Positions 32,302 through 40,656 of a stretch of DNA of 48,499 bases are shown here, piece by piece. The stretch's first letter is position 1; each line of letters starts with the position of its first letter. A program made the translations under genes and the position numbers. The stretch lies in the NCBI GenBank assembly GCA_034178705.1, contig JAXFQY010000062.1, forward strand, positions 1-48,499. Reading direction: 5' to 3'. Origin of the DNA: RUG12395 sp034178705. Its GTDB lineage: Bacteria > Bacillota > Clostridia > Oscillospirales > CAG-272. The notes under the pieces were generated by a model, which was given only the letters and a program-made list of their open reading frames with translations, was not told the origin of the DNA and searched no databases.

Positions 32302-32734
32302 GAGTTTGCCACAAATCTCCCAAATCATATCCTGGACAAAAAGAAAGGGGATGCCGACAACGCCGACATCCGGTGCGATGAAATCAAAAAGCGGCAGGCC
32401 TTCCGTTAAAAGGCAAGACACGAAACCGTACAGGTCCGTCCTTGTGGTAACGAAGAGCCTGTAAGCATGATCGGGTTTCCGTACCGCCCCCTTTCACCGC
32501 GGGAAAGCCGGGGGAAAGGGGGACGGTCCGTTCCGCTGCGAAAGCATTGCAAAGGAATGCTCAACCTTTTCTTTTTCCGGAGACCACAGACTTTCTTCGG
32601 ATTTGAAGTGATTCGGGAAGAAGAATACTCTTGTCTGCATAGGTGCTGTCTTCTGTTAAACATTGGCGCGAAGAGAATTGCAAAAAACAACGGCTGCAGA
32701 AAGCATCTTCTTTTTCATGATGCAGCTTCGTCTT
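32302..32734. other. Intergenic stretch without a supported gene
   Basis: No credible gene is seen between the arsR promoter and the serpin stop. There is a 9-bp inverted repeat CCCCCTTTC/GAAAGGGGG (32487-32495 with 32514-32522) without a T run. Frames of 83-99 codons exist but lack ribosome sites. It may hold the terminator of the serpin operon in unresolved form. Confidence 0.5.
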
Positions 32735-33994
32735 TTATTTTTCGATATCCATCATCGTTCCGATAAAAAACGGGATATTGTTCTCACAATCGACCAGCAG
32801 ATATACAAACGGTCTGTCAAGATATACTTCCTTGGGATCAAGAATTACTGCTGCTCCCTCGTCGTTTGCTTCCACAACTGTAGCGGCACCGGCTTTTGTG
32901 CCCTTTTCTCCGACAGAGATAAAGGTTTTATGAAGGACACGATTAATAAAGATATTTCCTGCGGAAGAAGTTCCGAGTCCGGAGAAATCGGCTTTGTATG
33001 CATCAAAGGCGTCAGGCATACCCATTTTCGCAAGAGCCTCGGACATCTCCACGGCAAATTCTGTCTCAAACTTCGGAATTGCCGTATTAACGGTTGCATG
33101 TTGCGGGTCAGAAAGCAAAGCGTTCAGGGATTTGCCGTCAAGGGAGGCAATATAGTCGGATACCCGTACGCCCTTGTTGGGAAGCAATGCCACGAAGGCG
33201 TATTTTCCTCCCTTATAATACTTTATAAAACCGGTTGCCTGTTCGTCTTCAAGGTAGGTGCCCTCGGTGCCGTACATAAATTCTGCATCCTGTTTGGTTC
33301 CGTCTTCCTTGGTAAATTGTCCGTCTCTTACCTGATTCTCCTTGTAGATCTTTGACCACTCTGCTTCAAAAGCAAGTGCGTTGACAAGGTACATCACTGC
33401 TGAATCGGGGATTTCATCCAGGATTTCCGGAATCCTGCCGTCGGTTTTAGCCTTGATCCAGTTATTGATATCCCGGCAGGTCTGATCGTCAAACGGCGCT
33501 TTGTAGATATCCGCGCCGTAATAGTCCGCATTGGTCTGCAGAAAATCCTGATTGACCGTAAAACGCGTATCCTTGGTAAACCAAACGGAATTCGCAAGAC
33601 TCAGCTTATATTTCTCTCCCGTCGGAAGGTTCTTCCTATAGCTGTACAGATACCGATTCAGCTCTTCGACAGTCATGCCAAGGACGGATTCCGTCTGCAC
33701 CAACGTTTGACCTTTTGCTCCGTTTGCCGTCATTGCCAGGGCGCATAGAACCGACAAGGGAGAGATTAAGGTGTTTTTTCCTCCTTCTTCACTCGCTTGG
33801 AACAAGCGAACGGCAAAGTCGGTAACAGCGGCGTTTTGCGGATCCAGATCATCCAAGACGCTCGCCGCATGGGGGATGATGCCCTCCATGAGATCCTTGG
33901 CCTGTACCTGCACGGAGCATCCGGTCATGTTCACGGTCATGGCGCATACAAGCAGCAAGCTCGCGAAAGCCAAACAAATTTGTTTCTTTTTCAT
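32735..33994 (-). CDS. Serpin (serine protease inhibitor) lipoprotein
   Basis: A 419-residue serpin with signal peptide and lipobox (NMTGC, Cys26), so it is exported and anchored. The fold is intact: NTLISPLSVLCALAMTANGAKG near residue 75, LANSVWF, NALAFEAEWSK, and the hinge-bearing segment GTKAGAATVVEANDEGAAV, followed by RPFVYLLVD near the C-terminus. The hinge residues (GTKAGAATV) fit an inhibitory serpin. Between the hinge and RPFVYLL, the reactive loop is rich in Glu/Asp/Ala (VVEANDEGAAVILDPKEV). AAGAGG sits 6 nt before the ATG at 33994. It is the last gene of a sigma factor-led series; target protease unknown. Confidence 0.93.
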   Translation of the reverse strand: MKKKQICLAFASLLLVCAMTVNMTGCSVQVQAKDLMEGIIPHAASVLDDLDPQNAAVTDFAVRLFQASEEGGKNTLISPLSVLCALAMTANGAKGQTLVQTESVLGMTVEELNRYLYSYRKNLPTGEKYKLSLANSVWFTKDTRFTVNQDFLQTNADYYGADIYKAPFDDQTCRDINNWIKAKTDGRIPEILDEIPDSAVMYLVNALAFEAEWSKIYKENQVRDGQFTKEDGTKQDAEFMYGTEGTYLEDEQATGFIKYYKGGKYAFVALLPNKGVRVSDYIASLDGKSLNALLSDPQHATVNTAIPKFETEFAVEMSEALAKMGMPDAFDAYKADFSGLGTSSAGNIFINRVLHKTFISVGEKGTKAGAATVVEANDEGAAVILDPKEVYLDRPFVYLLVDCENNIPFFIGTMMDIEK

Positions 33995-34007
33995 AGCCAT
34001 CCTCTTC

Positions 34008-34535
34008 TTAATCATAGAAGACTTCATATTCGGGGAGCGCCTTCCATTCTTCGGTTTTGATCAGGATATCTCTGATTGCTTTACATGTTGTCAGAAATGC
34101 CTGACCTTTTTTGTCTTTCGATTCGTATGTGATAGCAATGTTTTCTGCCCGAATTGTTTTTTCAAACCCGTCAGTGCGTACTGTCAGAATAAGAGACATC
34201 GGCGGAGAGGAGACAAGACCGTTTTTGTGCGGGTTATATTCATCCGGATATGACGCAATGTCCAGCGCACAAATATAGTCGTAGATGCGTTCCAAATCCT
34301 CCCGGGGCAATTGATATTCGGTTACATAGTCTTCCGGATGCGTTGCATCCGTGGTTTTGACCAGTCTGCCGGTTTCGCTGTTGTAGGAACTGATGCCGTA
34401 GCAGCCCCAGGTAAGAGAAAAGGAAAAATTGTCGCGTGGACCCAAGCCTGTTGTGTCTTCGGGAGAAGCATTTTGACAAGCGGCAAAGACTATCCAAAGA
34501 GTGATACACATCACCAAGGCAAAGACTTTCTTCAT
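34008..34535 (-). CDS. Lipoprotein of the serpin operon (downstream)
   Basis: A 175-residue lipoprotein (signal MKKVFALVMCITLWIVFAAC, Cys near 20). The rest is a compact domain with a WGCYGISSYNSETGRLVKT strand, YQLPREDLERIYDYICALD helix and KTEEWKALPEYEVFYD at the end. I do not recognise the family. AGAAGGAGATCCCAC precedes the ATG at 34535. It lies 13 nt before the serpin gene, so it is probably cotranscribed. Confidence 0.75.
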   Translation of the reverse strand: MKKVFALVMCITLWIVFAACQNASPEDTTGLGPRDNFSFSLTWGCYGISSYNSETGRLVKTTDATHPEDYVTEYQLPREDLERIYDYICALDIASYPDEYNPHKNGLVSSPPMSLILTVRTDGFEKTIRAENIAITYESKDKKGQAFLTTCKAIRDILIKTEEWKALPEYEVFYD

Positions 34536-34552
34536 GTGGGATCTCCTTCTTC

Positions 34553-35131
34553 TCAATACTGTATTCCTTCTCGGTTTGTTACCTCCGCACGAATATGCAG
34601 CGTTGGTACACCGTCTGCCTTCTCCTCTGTTGGCTGTTGCAGTCGGACCGAAATACCGTCCTTCTCGGCAATACGGGTGGGGATTGCGCCGTCGCCGTCG
34701 GAAAGCTCGAACCCGAGCTCTCCAAAAACAGCATCAAACTCCTCAAATGTGGAGTTCACAGTCAGTCCGTATACTCTCACGGTCGGGTCCGTTACGGTTA
34801 TTGCCGTTACAAAGGCTCCGCCGTCAGCATAGTCGGGATAGGCAGTAATGAGATAGCTGACATAATGGATCGGCTTTCTGACTGTCCCCTCGGTATCCGT
34901 TGTTTTTTCATAGCCTTTTCCGAGATACTCTCTCGCACCGAACCAACCGGTTATTTCCTCATAAGCAGACCAGTCAACATCCTTTACCTCTTCGGTGATC
35001 CGGAATTCCAGAGTTGTGTCGCCGTTGGGGTTCCTTTCGGGAACCCTTGCGCCACTTTCAGAGCAGGAGCAAAGCAAAATAACGGAAAACACCATAAAGA
35101 TCATAAAGATCGCGTATCGCTTTTCTCGCAT
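34553..35131 (-). CDS. Lipoprotein of the serpin operon (upstream)
   Basis: A 192-residue protein with a signal peptide and lipobox (VILLCSCSESG), a Glu/Asp-rich start (LEFRITEEVKDVDWSAYEEI) and a globular region with VNSTFEEFDAVFGELGFELS, a motif shared with several uncharacterised Clostridia lipoproteins. It follows the anti-sigma gene by only 1 nt. Function unknown; co-location with a serpin and sigma pair suggests an envelope protein. Confidence 0.75.
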   Translation of the reverse strand: MREKRYAIFMIFMVFSVILLCSCSESGARVPERNPNGDTTLEFRITEEVKDVDWSAYEEITGWFGAREYLGKGYEKTTDTEGTVRKPIHYVSYLITAYPDYADGGAFVTAITVTDPTVRVYGLTVNSTFEEFDAVFGELGFELSDGDGAIPTRIAEKDGISVRLQQPTEEKADGVPTLHIRAEVTNREGIQY

Positions 35132-35132
35132 A

Positions 35133-35723
35133 TCAGTCTCCCTTTTCCGGCAGTTCCAATCTTGTCATCAGTTCTTCCATAACAGAATCGTTCAAAACCG
35201 CTGTGGCGCCGCTCTCTTTTTCCGTCAGCACATTCCCCTGCAGGTAATAGACCGTTTGTGTGCCTTCTTCGGTGGAAAAGGTTATGATATATCGCGGGAG
35301 AACGTCGTACACGGGGGCTTCTTCAACGTCTGTTTCTCCGCCGTCCTGCGTAGGGGAGAGCTCTTCGGGCGTGTTGCAGACATTCGGGAATATGGCAGTA
35401 TAAATCTGAGAAACCTTCACCGTATCTGTCTCCTCGCGGTAAAAGGTGGGAAAAGCAGAAGCGTTCTGCACCTCCACTTTCACATAAGAGCAGAAAATAG
35501 AGGCATCGCTTTTTTCGTTTACCGCGTCTTGTTCGGGTGCGGCCTCGTCTTTTCGTTCCTGAGAAGGCATTGCCGGAAGGATGGTCACTGACCATATGGT
35601 TCCGATCAGGCAGAGCGGAATACACCAAGCGAGCACGCGGTTACGGATTTTTTTGCGCTCTTGGATTCTGTTTTCGCTTCGGCGGAATACTTCCGCTTTG
35701 CATTCATTTAATTCTCTCATCAT
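35133..35723 (-). CDS. Probable anti-sigma factor membrane protein (second pair)
   Basis: A 196-residue protein with an N-terminal cytosolic helix (RELNECKAEVFRRSENRIQERKK), one membrane segment (VLAWCIPLCLIGTIWSVTIL) and an external domain of about 140 residues. The gene starts inside the sigma stop (ATGA overlap). No zinc-binding anti-sigma motif is visible. Role inferred from gene order: it would hold the sigma factor until an external signal is received. Confidence 0.75.
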   Translation of the reverse strand: MMRELNECKAEVFRRSENRIQERKKIRNRVLAWCIPLCLIGTIWSVTILPAMPSQERKDEAAPEQDAVNEKSDASIFCSYVKVEVQNASAFPTFYREETDTVKVSQIYTAIFPNVCNTPEELSPTQDGGETDVEEAPVYDVLPRYIITFSTEEGTQTVYYLQGNVLTEKESGATAVLNDSVMEELMTRLELPEKGD

Positions 35724-36268
35724 AACAGCTCACCGTCCTCTCCAAGAAGGATGCGCAGTTCCTTTTTCGCACGATAGAGCAGGTTATCCACCTGTTTTCT
35801 GTTCTTCTTCATAACTTTGGCAGCTTCGTCATAGGTCATCTCCTCAAAGAAAATGAGGTGGATGACCACACGCATATCCTTCGGCAGTTTTGCGATCGCG
35901 GCATTGACCACACGCTTCCGCTCGTCTGCAAGGACGATCTCCTCTAAAGCTTTTTCCTCATCGGGCAGATTTTCCGCCTCGGAAAGCTCAGCAAAGTCGA
36001 GAACCTTGCGGTGCTTGCTGTAATCGAGCGCACGGCTTCTGCCGATCATAAAGAGATAGGTTTTCAGCGTAACCTTGAAATTATACCGATGCTTATGTAC
36101 GACAAGATCCGAAAAGGCATCTATCGCAATATCTTCGGCCGCGTGGACGTCATGCACATAACGGTCAATGAAGAAGACAAGGCTGCGAAACAGCTCCTTC
36201 ATGATATCGTCAAAGGCACTCTCCTCCCCGTCAAGGAAACGGCGGTAGCTACTTGCGCCGTTATCCAT
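35720..36268 (-). CDS. ECF sigma factor (second)
   Basis: A 182-residue sigma-70 family protein. Region 2 shows FIDRYVHDVHAAEDIAIDAFSDL and TYLFMIGRSRALDYSK; region 4 shows LPKDMRVVIHLIFFEEMTYDEAAKVMKKNRKQVDNLLYRAKKEL as the helix-turn-helix. CAGGAGGAATCAC precedes the ATG. It leads a five-gene minus-strand series: sigma, anti-sigma, two lipoproteins and a serpin, with overlaps or gaps of at most 18 nt. It differs clearly from the sigma factor at 15040. Confidence 0.92.
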   Translation of the reverse strand: MDNGASSYRRFLDGEESAFDDIMKELFRSLVFFIDRYVHDVHAAEDIAIDAFSDLVVHKHRYNFKVTLKTYLFMIGRSRALDYSKHRKVLDFAELSEAENLPDEEKALEEIVLADERKRVVNAAIAKLPKDMRVVIHLIFFEEMTYDEAAKVMKKNRKQVDNLLYRAKKELRILLGEDGELL

Positions 36269-36313
36269 GTGATTCCTCCTGTACTTTGGGGATCACGTCT
36301 GACCCCTTCACTA

Positions 36314-36341
36314 ATTATACGACTGAACAGATGCGGGTTCC
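36314..36341 (-). promoter_or_regulatory. Candidate ECF-type promoter of the serpin operon
   Basis: On the minus strand GGAACC (36336-36341), 14 nt and CGTATAAT (36314-36321), 45 nt before the sigma factor ATG. GGAACC with CGTA is an ECF-type pattern, so the sigma factor may activate its own operon. The 14-nt spacer is 1-2 nt shorter than usual. By eye only. Confidence 0.5.
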
Positions 36342-36716
36342 TTATACAGAAACGAAAAGCCCATAACTTTTGGCAAGGTTACAGGCTTTCCTCGTCGTCC
36401 GCGCTCCGTTATCGGACGGGCGGATGCTGCTATAACCGCACCGGGAAGATTTTTTATAATTATAGCATATATGTGTGTCTTTTTCTATCCTTCTTTGTCT
36501 GTGTTGCAGTAAGAAAATTTCGTTTTCGAATGTGCGAGATAGACCCCAAAACAGGGAATGGGGAAGGCATTTTCTCTGTAAACATTTCGTGAAGGCTATT
36601 GACCTTACTACTCTAATGTGTTAGAAGTTCAAAAAAGCACAAAAAAACAACGTTTTTATGAATAAACGTCAAGGGAATTGAATCCTCGTCAGTCCCTTTC
36701 AATATGGATATTCGAA
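36342..36716. other. Intergenic stretch without a supported gene
   Basis: Only AT-rich sequence with short hairpins is seen upstream of the sigma factor promoter; no frame has a ribosome site and a plausible protein. This is where the accessory island begins. Confidence 0.5.
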
Positions 36717-36774
36717 AGAACAAACGAAGCCGAACGGTTCCGTTGTAACGTTACCGTTCGGCTTCGTTTGTTCT
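36717..36774. terminator. Long hairpin, possible bidirectional terminator
   Basis: A perfect 22-bp inverted repeat (36717-36738 with 36753-36774) with a 14-nt loop lies at the left end of the accessory island. It lacks a long T run. It could be a terminator or the end of a mobile element. Confidence 0.5.
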
Positions 36775-36801
36775 GTGATTGGACTACGGAAAAGATATTT
36801 T

Positions 36802-36833
36802 CGACAAATCGGTGGATGGTGTTGAACCCTCGG
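36802..36833. repeat. 32-bp direct repeat, copy 1
   Basis: Identical over 32 bp with 37101-37132. Copy 2 sits right after the recombinase remnant's stop; copy 1 is about 300 bp beyond. The repeat contains GGTGGATGGTGTTGAACCCT. It could be a duplicated terminus or attachment site of the decayed element. Confidence 0.75.
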
Positions 36834-37100
36834 AGTCTTTTCAATTAGCACAAGACTCCCGAACAAGAAGAAAACGAACATGCCTTAAAATAGTGGATTT
36901 ATAAAGCGTGTGCATACAGACTGAGGGGTTCATAAATCACTGTTTTGCGGTATTCGTTCATGCGTTTTCAACTTTTTCTGTTTTTTGTCCGAATCTGAAA
37001 AATCGGATTCAACCTTGGAACCCCACATAAATAAAGGGTTTATATAACAAAAACACCATTGTTTCCGAACTGAAGGGTTCAGATTTCAATGGTGTTTTCA

Positions 37101-37132
37101 CGACAAATCGGTGGATGGTGTTGAACCCTCGG
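37101..37132. repeat. 32-bp direct repeat, copy 2
   Basis: The second copy lies immediately beyond the recombinase stop (37137). Its CCGAGGGTT part (in minus sense) pairs with AACCCTCGG in the recombinase end, making a small hairpin. A larger 12-bp inverted repeat (37050-37061 with 37087-37098) lies between the copies. Confidence 0.75.
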
Positions 37133-37136
37133 TGTT

Positions 37137-38105
37137 TTATCCGAGGGTTTGATTTATCTCCAATCCTCCGATGAAGATGATCTTGATTTGTGTCTTGGAT
37201 TCAACCACTATGCATTCGAGCAGTTGCCGGACAATTTGGTCATCGTAAGTCATCGGGTGATTTTCGAGTCCGTCAAGTATCGTGAATATCTCATCAAGCC
37301 GGGATTTAGCGTTCTCTCGCTTTTGCTTTGACTCGGTTATCTGATTGAGCCGATTTTGCAGTTCTGTCTTTTCGCTCATCAGCCGGGTTGCTTTTTCCTC
37401 ATCGAAGCTCTCTATGGTATCGGCCGCCACTCCTTGAAGCATTGTCTTGAATTCGGCATCGATTTCGGCGATGCGGATTTGCATTTCCATTGCTTCATCT
37501 TCGGTGTCGCTGATTTCCAGTCCCATAGCGATATGCGTTTTCAGTGTGGTGAGGACTTCAATGTTCTGTTTCGCCGTTTTCATAATGGCACTCATGATAG
37601 CATCTTGTAATACGCTTTCTTCTATGGTCGGCGAGGTGTGGCAGAGCTTCTTGCCGTAATCAAGCCGGTTGATGCATCGCCATACGATTTTCTTTTTGCC
37701 GCCGACCGTCCATGTGCATCTTCGGTACGGTGTTTTGCATTCGCCGCAGACGAGCAGTTCGGTCAGAGCATATTTGCTTGAGTATTTTCCTTGCTCGGTT
37801 TTGGTTCCGATCTGCTTCACTTTCCGTTTTCCGTTCCGTCTTGCCATTTCCTCTTGGACTCTGCCGAAGGTCGCCGAGTCTATGATGGCAGGATGGTGAT
37901 TCTCAATGTAGTGTTGCGGGCGTTCACCGTTGTTTATCTTCGTCACCTTGCTAATGGGATCGGTTACATAGGTCTTATTGGTTAGTACATCGCCTTTGTA
38001 TTTTTCATTCGTGAGCATAGATGCGATTACACTCTTTGACCATACCGTTTTGCCCATCGGGGTTTCGATACCTTCGGCAGTTAAGGATTTTTGATAAAGG
38101 TACAC
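37137..38105 (-). pseudogene. Serine recombinase fragment lacking the catalytic domain
   Basis: This 322-codon frame is the C-terminal part of a large serine recombinase. It starts inside the recombinase domain (LTAEGIETPMGKTVWSKSVI and NEKYKGDVLTNKTYV), then the zinc ribbon (LLVCGECKTPYRRC with WRCINR), then a coiled-coil region (residues about 200-290). The N-terminal resolvase catalytic domain with its Ser nucleophile is absent, and an in-frame TAG lies just before the first codon, so the gene is broken at about 38100. It marks a former integrating element beside ssrA. It cannot be active as such. Confidence 0.85.
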
Positions 38106-38719
38106 CTACAACACTTGCGTATAACATACATACTCCCAACCGCACGACAGCATAAAATATGCTGTGATAAGTTGCCGGTTTATGCTGTCACGCCAACAGC
38201 CACAAGAATCTTTAATTGTCGGCTGTGTGCTGAGGTTTACCTTCTTTCATTTCGTCAACTCCTTCTTTTTGGACTTCTGTAAATATTATAAAATATTCTT
38301 ATGACAGGGTAGTTAAATAAGATTTGTGATTTTCGTGCCGAACTGACCGAAAACGCACAAAATATCCAAATTATATTTGTTATTTTATTTTGCTGTAAAT
38401 TTCAGTCGGAATATGAATGGCATCATCGGTCGATAAATCAATTACAATCGGTTTATAAAGGAAAATACTGCCGTTTTTATCTATAAATATCATAACAAAT
38501 CGAATGCAAAAATTTTGTCATTATAGGGCGAGAGAAGAATTGTTTTTTTGTCGTAAAATATCGTAAAAAGTTATCGGGCTTTCTTTTTAACCGTCCGATT
38601 ATATTTTATCAAGAATTCGCTTTCCGGCAGGCAATTGGGAATGGCGATATTTTTAGCGAAAACGGCGTTTATGCCGAAATTAAACAAGTATGACTGGCGA
38701 TTTTATAAAACGGTGGGAA
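38106..38719. other. AT-rich stretch with a hairpin and a 12-codon frame
   Basis: Beyond the recombinase breakpoint, an 11-bp perfect inverted repeat GACAGCATAAA/TTTATGCTGTC lies at 38146-38156 and 38179-38189. On the minus strand a 12-codon frame (MKEGKPQHTADN) follows AAGGAGTTGACGAA near 38255, probably the start of a lost gene. The rest is AT-rich and no gene is supported. Confidence 0.5.
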
Positions 38720-38859
38720 AATAAAAAAGCCGCAGTGATTGCTCACTACGGTTTGCTGAAACTTTGAGAGATAGTTTTGCCATTTGAATATCGACTGCAA
38801 TAGGCGAAAAAACACGCCCCCGATTTCTCGGAGGCGTGCCAATCAGTTGTTAATGATTA
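38720..38859. repeat. 140-bp direct repeat, copy 1
   Basis: This block matches 40447-40586 at 136 of 140 positions without gaps. It contains two hairpins: CCGCAGTGA/TCACTACGG and CACGCCCCCGA/TCGGAGGCGTG. The copies bracket a secreted-protein gene and a small membrane-protein gene. Confidence 0.92.
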
Positions 38860-38910
38860 ATTCGTTGTTCTTGTTTCAATTTTTCACAACATATCTTATG
38901 GCTTGTGTTT

Positions 38911-39966
38911 TTATTGATAAAAGTTAAACTGCGCACCTGTGTCGGGAGAAGGATCATAAGAAGAAGCCCAACTAATTGAGATGGAGGGACCGGATTTGCT
39001 GAAACCTAAAGTTCCTGTAATGCCGACTTGCTTGTGATAGTATCTTCCAACAGCACTTGCAATGTTTTGCGCACCTTGTTCGGAGCCAACCAAGTATTTT
39101 GTGAGTCTACCTGATATTGAACCTCCGTGTTCGTATGTGCGATAAGTCCATCCGTTACTGTCAAATTCGAATCGTATGTCGATAGATTGACCAAATCCGC
39201 AGTCGGGCTGATATTCTGTACACCCTGTTCCAGACCATGTTCTTGTTGTGCGGCGGGAACCGCCAGTTACATCATAGCCCAAATCTCCCCATGCTTTATA
39301 TGCCCATGTCGTCGAATTTGGATCAAGCGTAAAGTCTTTACTCCACGCAACGGCGGGTTTGTCTGTTAAATTCCATACCGGAGAATAAAACCAGTTCCAC
39401 GCATATATAATAGATTTTTCAAGTTTCGTATTAGATTGAGAAATTTTATTAATTGTAAGCGTGGCATACCAGTTGGAAAGAGACCGAATTGCTGCATCAC
39501 GAGACGATATATTACTTTGTAAACCGCTATCGTTTATGTAATAATCTTGACTGCGATTCATCGCTTTACGACATTCAAAAGCATGATCTTTATCGGCACT
39601 AATTTTATTGATAGCATCCTCATCATTAAGTAATTCATTGAATTGCAGAAGATTATCCGTATCAATTATGACATTGCCACTATTGTCAAGTTCATATGTG
39701 ATGTTGTAGTCCTCAGTAAAAATACCGTATATCACACTTGAGGTTTGATATTCATACTGACCATAATATATTTCGGATATAGCCACCTCGTTTAAGCTCT
39801 GTATCACAGAAAGCGGATAGCCCGCTGTTATGAGGTAGTTTATCATCGTATCTTCGCTAACTACAGCTTCCGCAGATGAATCCGAATTATCAAGTGCAAA
39901 AGCAGGAGAGGTGCCCAAGGAAATACAAAGTGAAATAGACAATAAAACCAAAAGTATTTTCTTCAT
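38911..39966 (-). CDS. Secreted protein of unknown function
   Basis: A 351-residue protein from ATG 39966 (GGAGGATGTATT upstream) with a signal peptide ending near SPAFALD. Its N-terminal half is polar and helical; the second half is rich in Trp, Tyr, Ser and Gly (AWNWFYSPVWNLTDKPAVAW, GRLTKYLVGSEQGAQN, ISWASSYDPSP), like a beta-structured secreted domain. Two Cys (near GTGCTEYQPDCGFG) may form a disulfide. I do not recognise a family. Its AT-rich codons differ from core genes nearby, suggesting acquisition. It is followed upstream by a two-helix small membrane protein; a toxin with immunity is one reading, unsupported. Confidence 0.72.
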   Translation of the reverse strand: MKKILLVLLSISLCISLGTSPAFALDNSDSSAEAVVSEDTMINYLITAGYPLSVIQSLNEVAISEIYYGQYEYQTSSVIYGIFTEDYNITYELDNSGNVIIDTDNLLQFNELLNDEDAINKISADKDHAFECRKAMNRSQDYYINDSGLQSNISSRDAAIRSLSNWYATLTINKISQSNTKLEKSIIYAWNWFYSPVWNLTDKPAVAWSKDFTLDPNSTTWAYKAWGDLGYDVTGGSRRTTRTWSGTGCTEYQPDCGFGQSIDIRFEFDSNGWTYRTYEHGGSISGRLTKYLVGSEQGAQNIASAVGRYYHKQVGITGTLGFSKSGPSISISWASSYDPSPDTGAQFNFYQ

Positions 39967-40077
39967 AATACATCCTCCATTTTTAACTGAAAATTTCAAG
40001 TAATAACTAACGGTTTTTACAAAGCATAACTGCACATTGGACTCACCTCCATCAATTAAAATATAAGCAATCTTCAA

Positions 40078-40278
40078 TTATTTTTTATCATCTTTGATAA
40101 AAAAGCCGATAACTAATAAAATCGGTCCTGCTAATGCACCCAAAAGTGGCAATCCCTGCCCGATGTACCATAAGAAAATCGATCCGTTTGATGTTTGATC
40201 CTCCATGAGTATGAATCCGAGTATACCCGCAAGGATAATACCGATTCCCAAAACCATAAATCTCGCAGATCTTTTCAT
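40078..40278 (-). CDS. Small two-helix membrane protein
   Basis: A 66-residue protein with two membrane segments (VLGIGIILAGILGFILM and LLGALAGPILLVIGFFI) and a basic end (KDDKK). GGAGGTGCGATT precedes the ATG, and a consensus promoter (40341-40369) supports it. It is transcribed ahead of the secreted-protein gene (111 nt between them). No family recognised; a candidate accessory or immunity protein. Confidence 0.75.
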   Translation of the reverse strand: MKRSARFMVLGIGIILAGILGFILMEDQTSNGSIFLWYIGQGLPLLGALAGPILLVIGFFIKDDKK

Positions 40279-40340
40279 AATCGCACCTCCAAAATCGCAC
40301 CGATTCTAAAGCATTAAAACTCTACACTTTTTCTATAGTA

Positions 40341-40369
40341 ATTATAGCACAAATCCGGCAAAATAGCAA
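40341..40369 (-). promoter_or_regulatory. Promoter of the 40278 gene
   Basis: On the minus strand TTGCTA (40364-40369), 17 nt ending in TGC, and TATAAT (40341-40346) make an extended -10 promoter about 63 nt upstream of the ATG at 40278. It probably also drives the secreted-protein gene. Confidence 0.8.
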
Positions 40370-40446
40370 TATGGATTGATATGATTTTACGAAAATTTCA
40401 AAAAATTCAAAAGTCAGAATGGCGTTTTTTTGAAAGGATAAGGTAC

Positions 40447-40586
40447 AATAAAAAAACCGCAGTGATTGCTCACTACGGTTTGCTGAAACTTTGAGAGATA
40501 GTTTTGCTATTTGAATATCGACTGCAATAGGCAAAAAAACACGCCCCCGATTTCTCGGAGGCGTGCCAATCAGTTGTTACTGATTA
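40447..40586. repeat. 140-bp direct repeat, copy 2
   Basis: Second copy (136 of 140 identical to 38720-38859). It lies about 170 bp upstream of the small membrane-protein ATG. Recombination between copies would delete a 1.7-kb unit carrying two genes and one repeat copy. Confidence 0.92.
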
Positions 40587-40608
40587 TTTTGAAAGGAGAT
40601 ACTTTAAT

Positions 40609-40656
40609 ATGAATAATACTAAAGTTTGTGCTGAGTTTATTCTGCTTATTTCGTAG
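40609..40656 (+). CDS. 15-codon frame with strong ribosome site, probably a gene start remnant
   Basis: AAAGGAGATACTTTAAT is followed by ATG and 15 codons (MNNTKVCAEFILLIS) before a TAG. A good ribosome site with no real protein suggests the 5' end of a gene cut off by rearrangement, or a peptide. It overlaps the end of the BspA fragment on the other strand. Confidence 0.35.
   Translation: MNNTKVCAEFILLIS

Noticed and set aside
32406..32690. Minus-strand 94-codon frame between arsR and the serpin
   Set aside because: It lacks a ribosome site and reads as low-complexity, non-homologous protein.
36660..36690. GGGAATTGAATCC-like sequence resembling the 3' end of ssrA (an att duplication)
   Set aside because: Only about 14 of 18 bases match and no flanking element boundary is clear, so chance similarity is as likely.
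38106..38300. CRISPR-like or tandem repeat array near the recombinase fragment
   Set aside because: Only a single inverted repeat is present, with no regular repeat-spacer spacing anywhere in the window.
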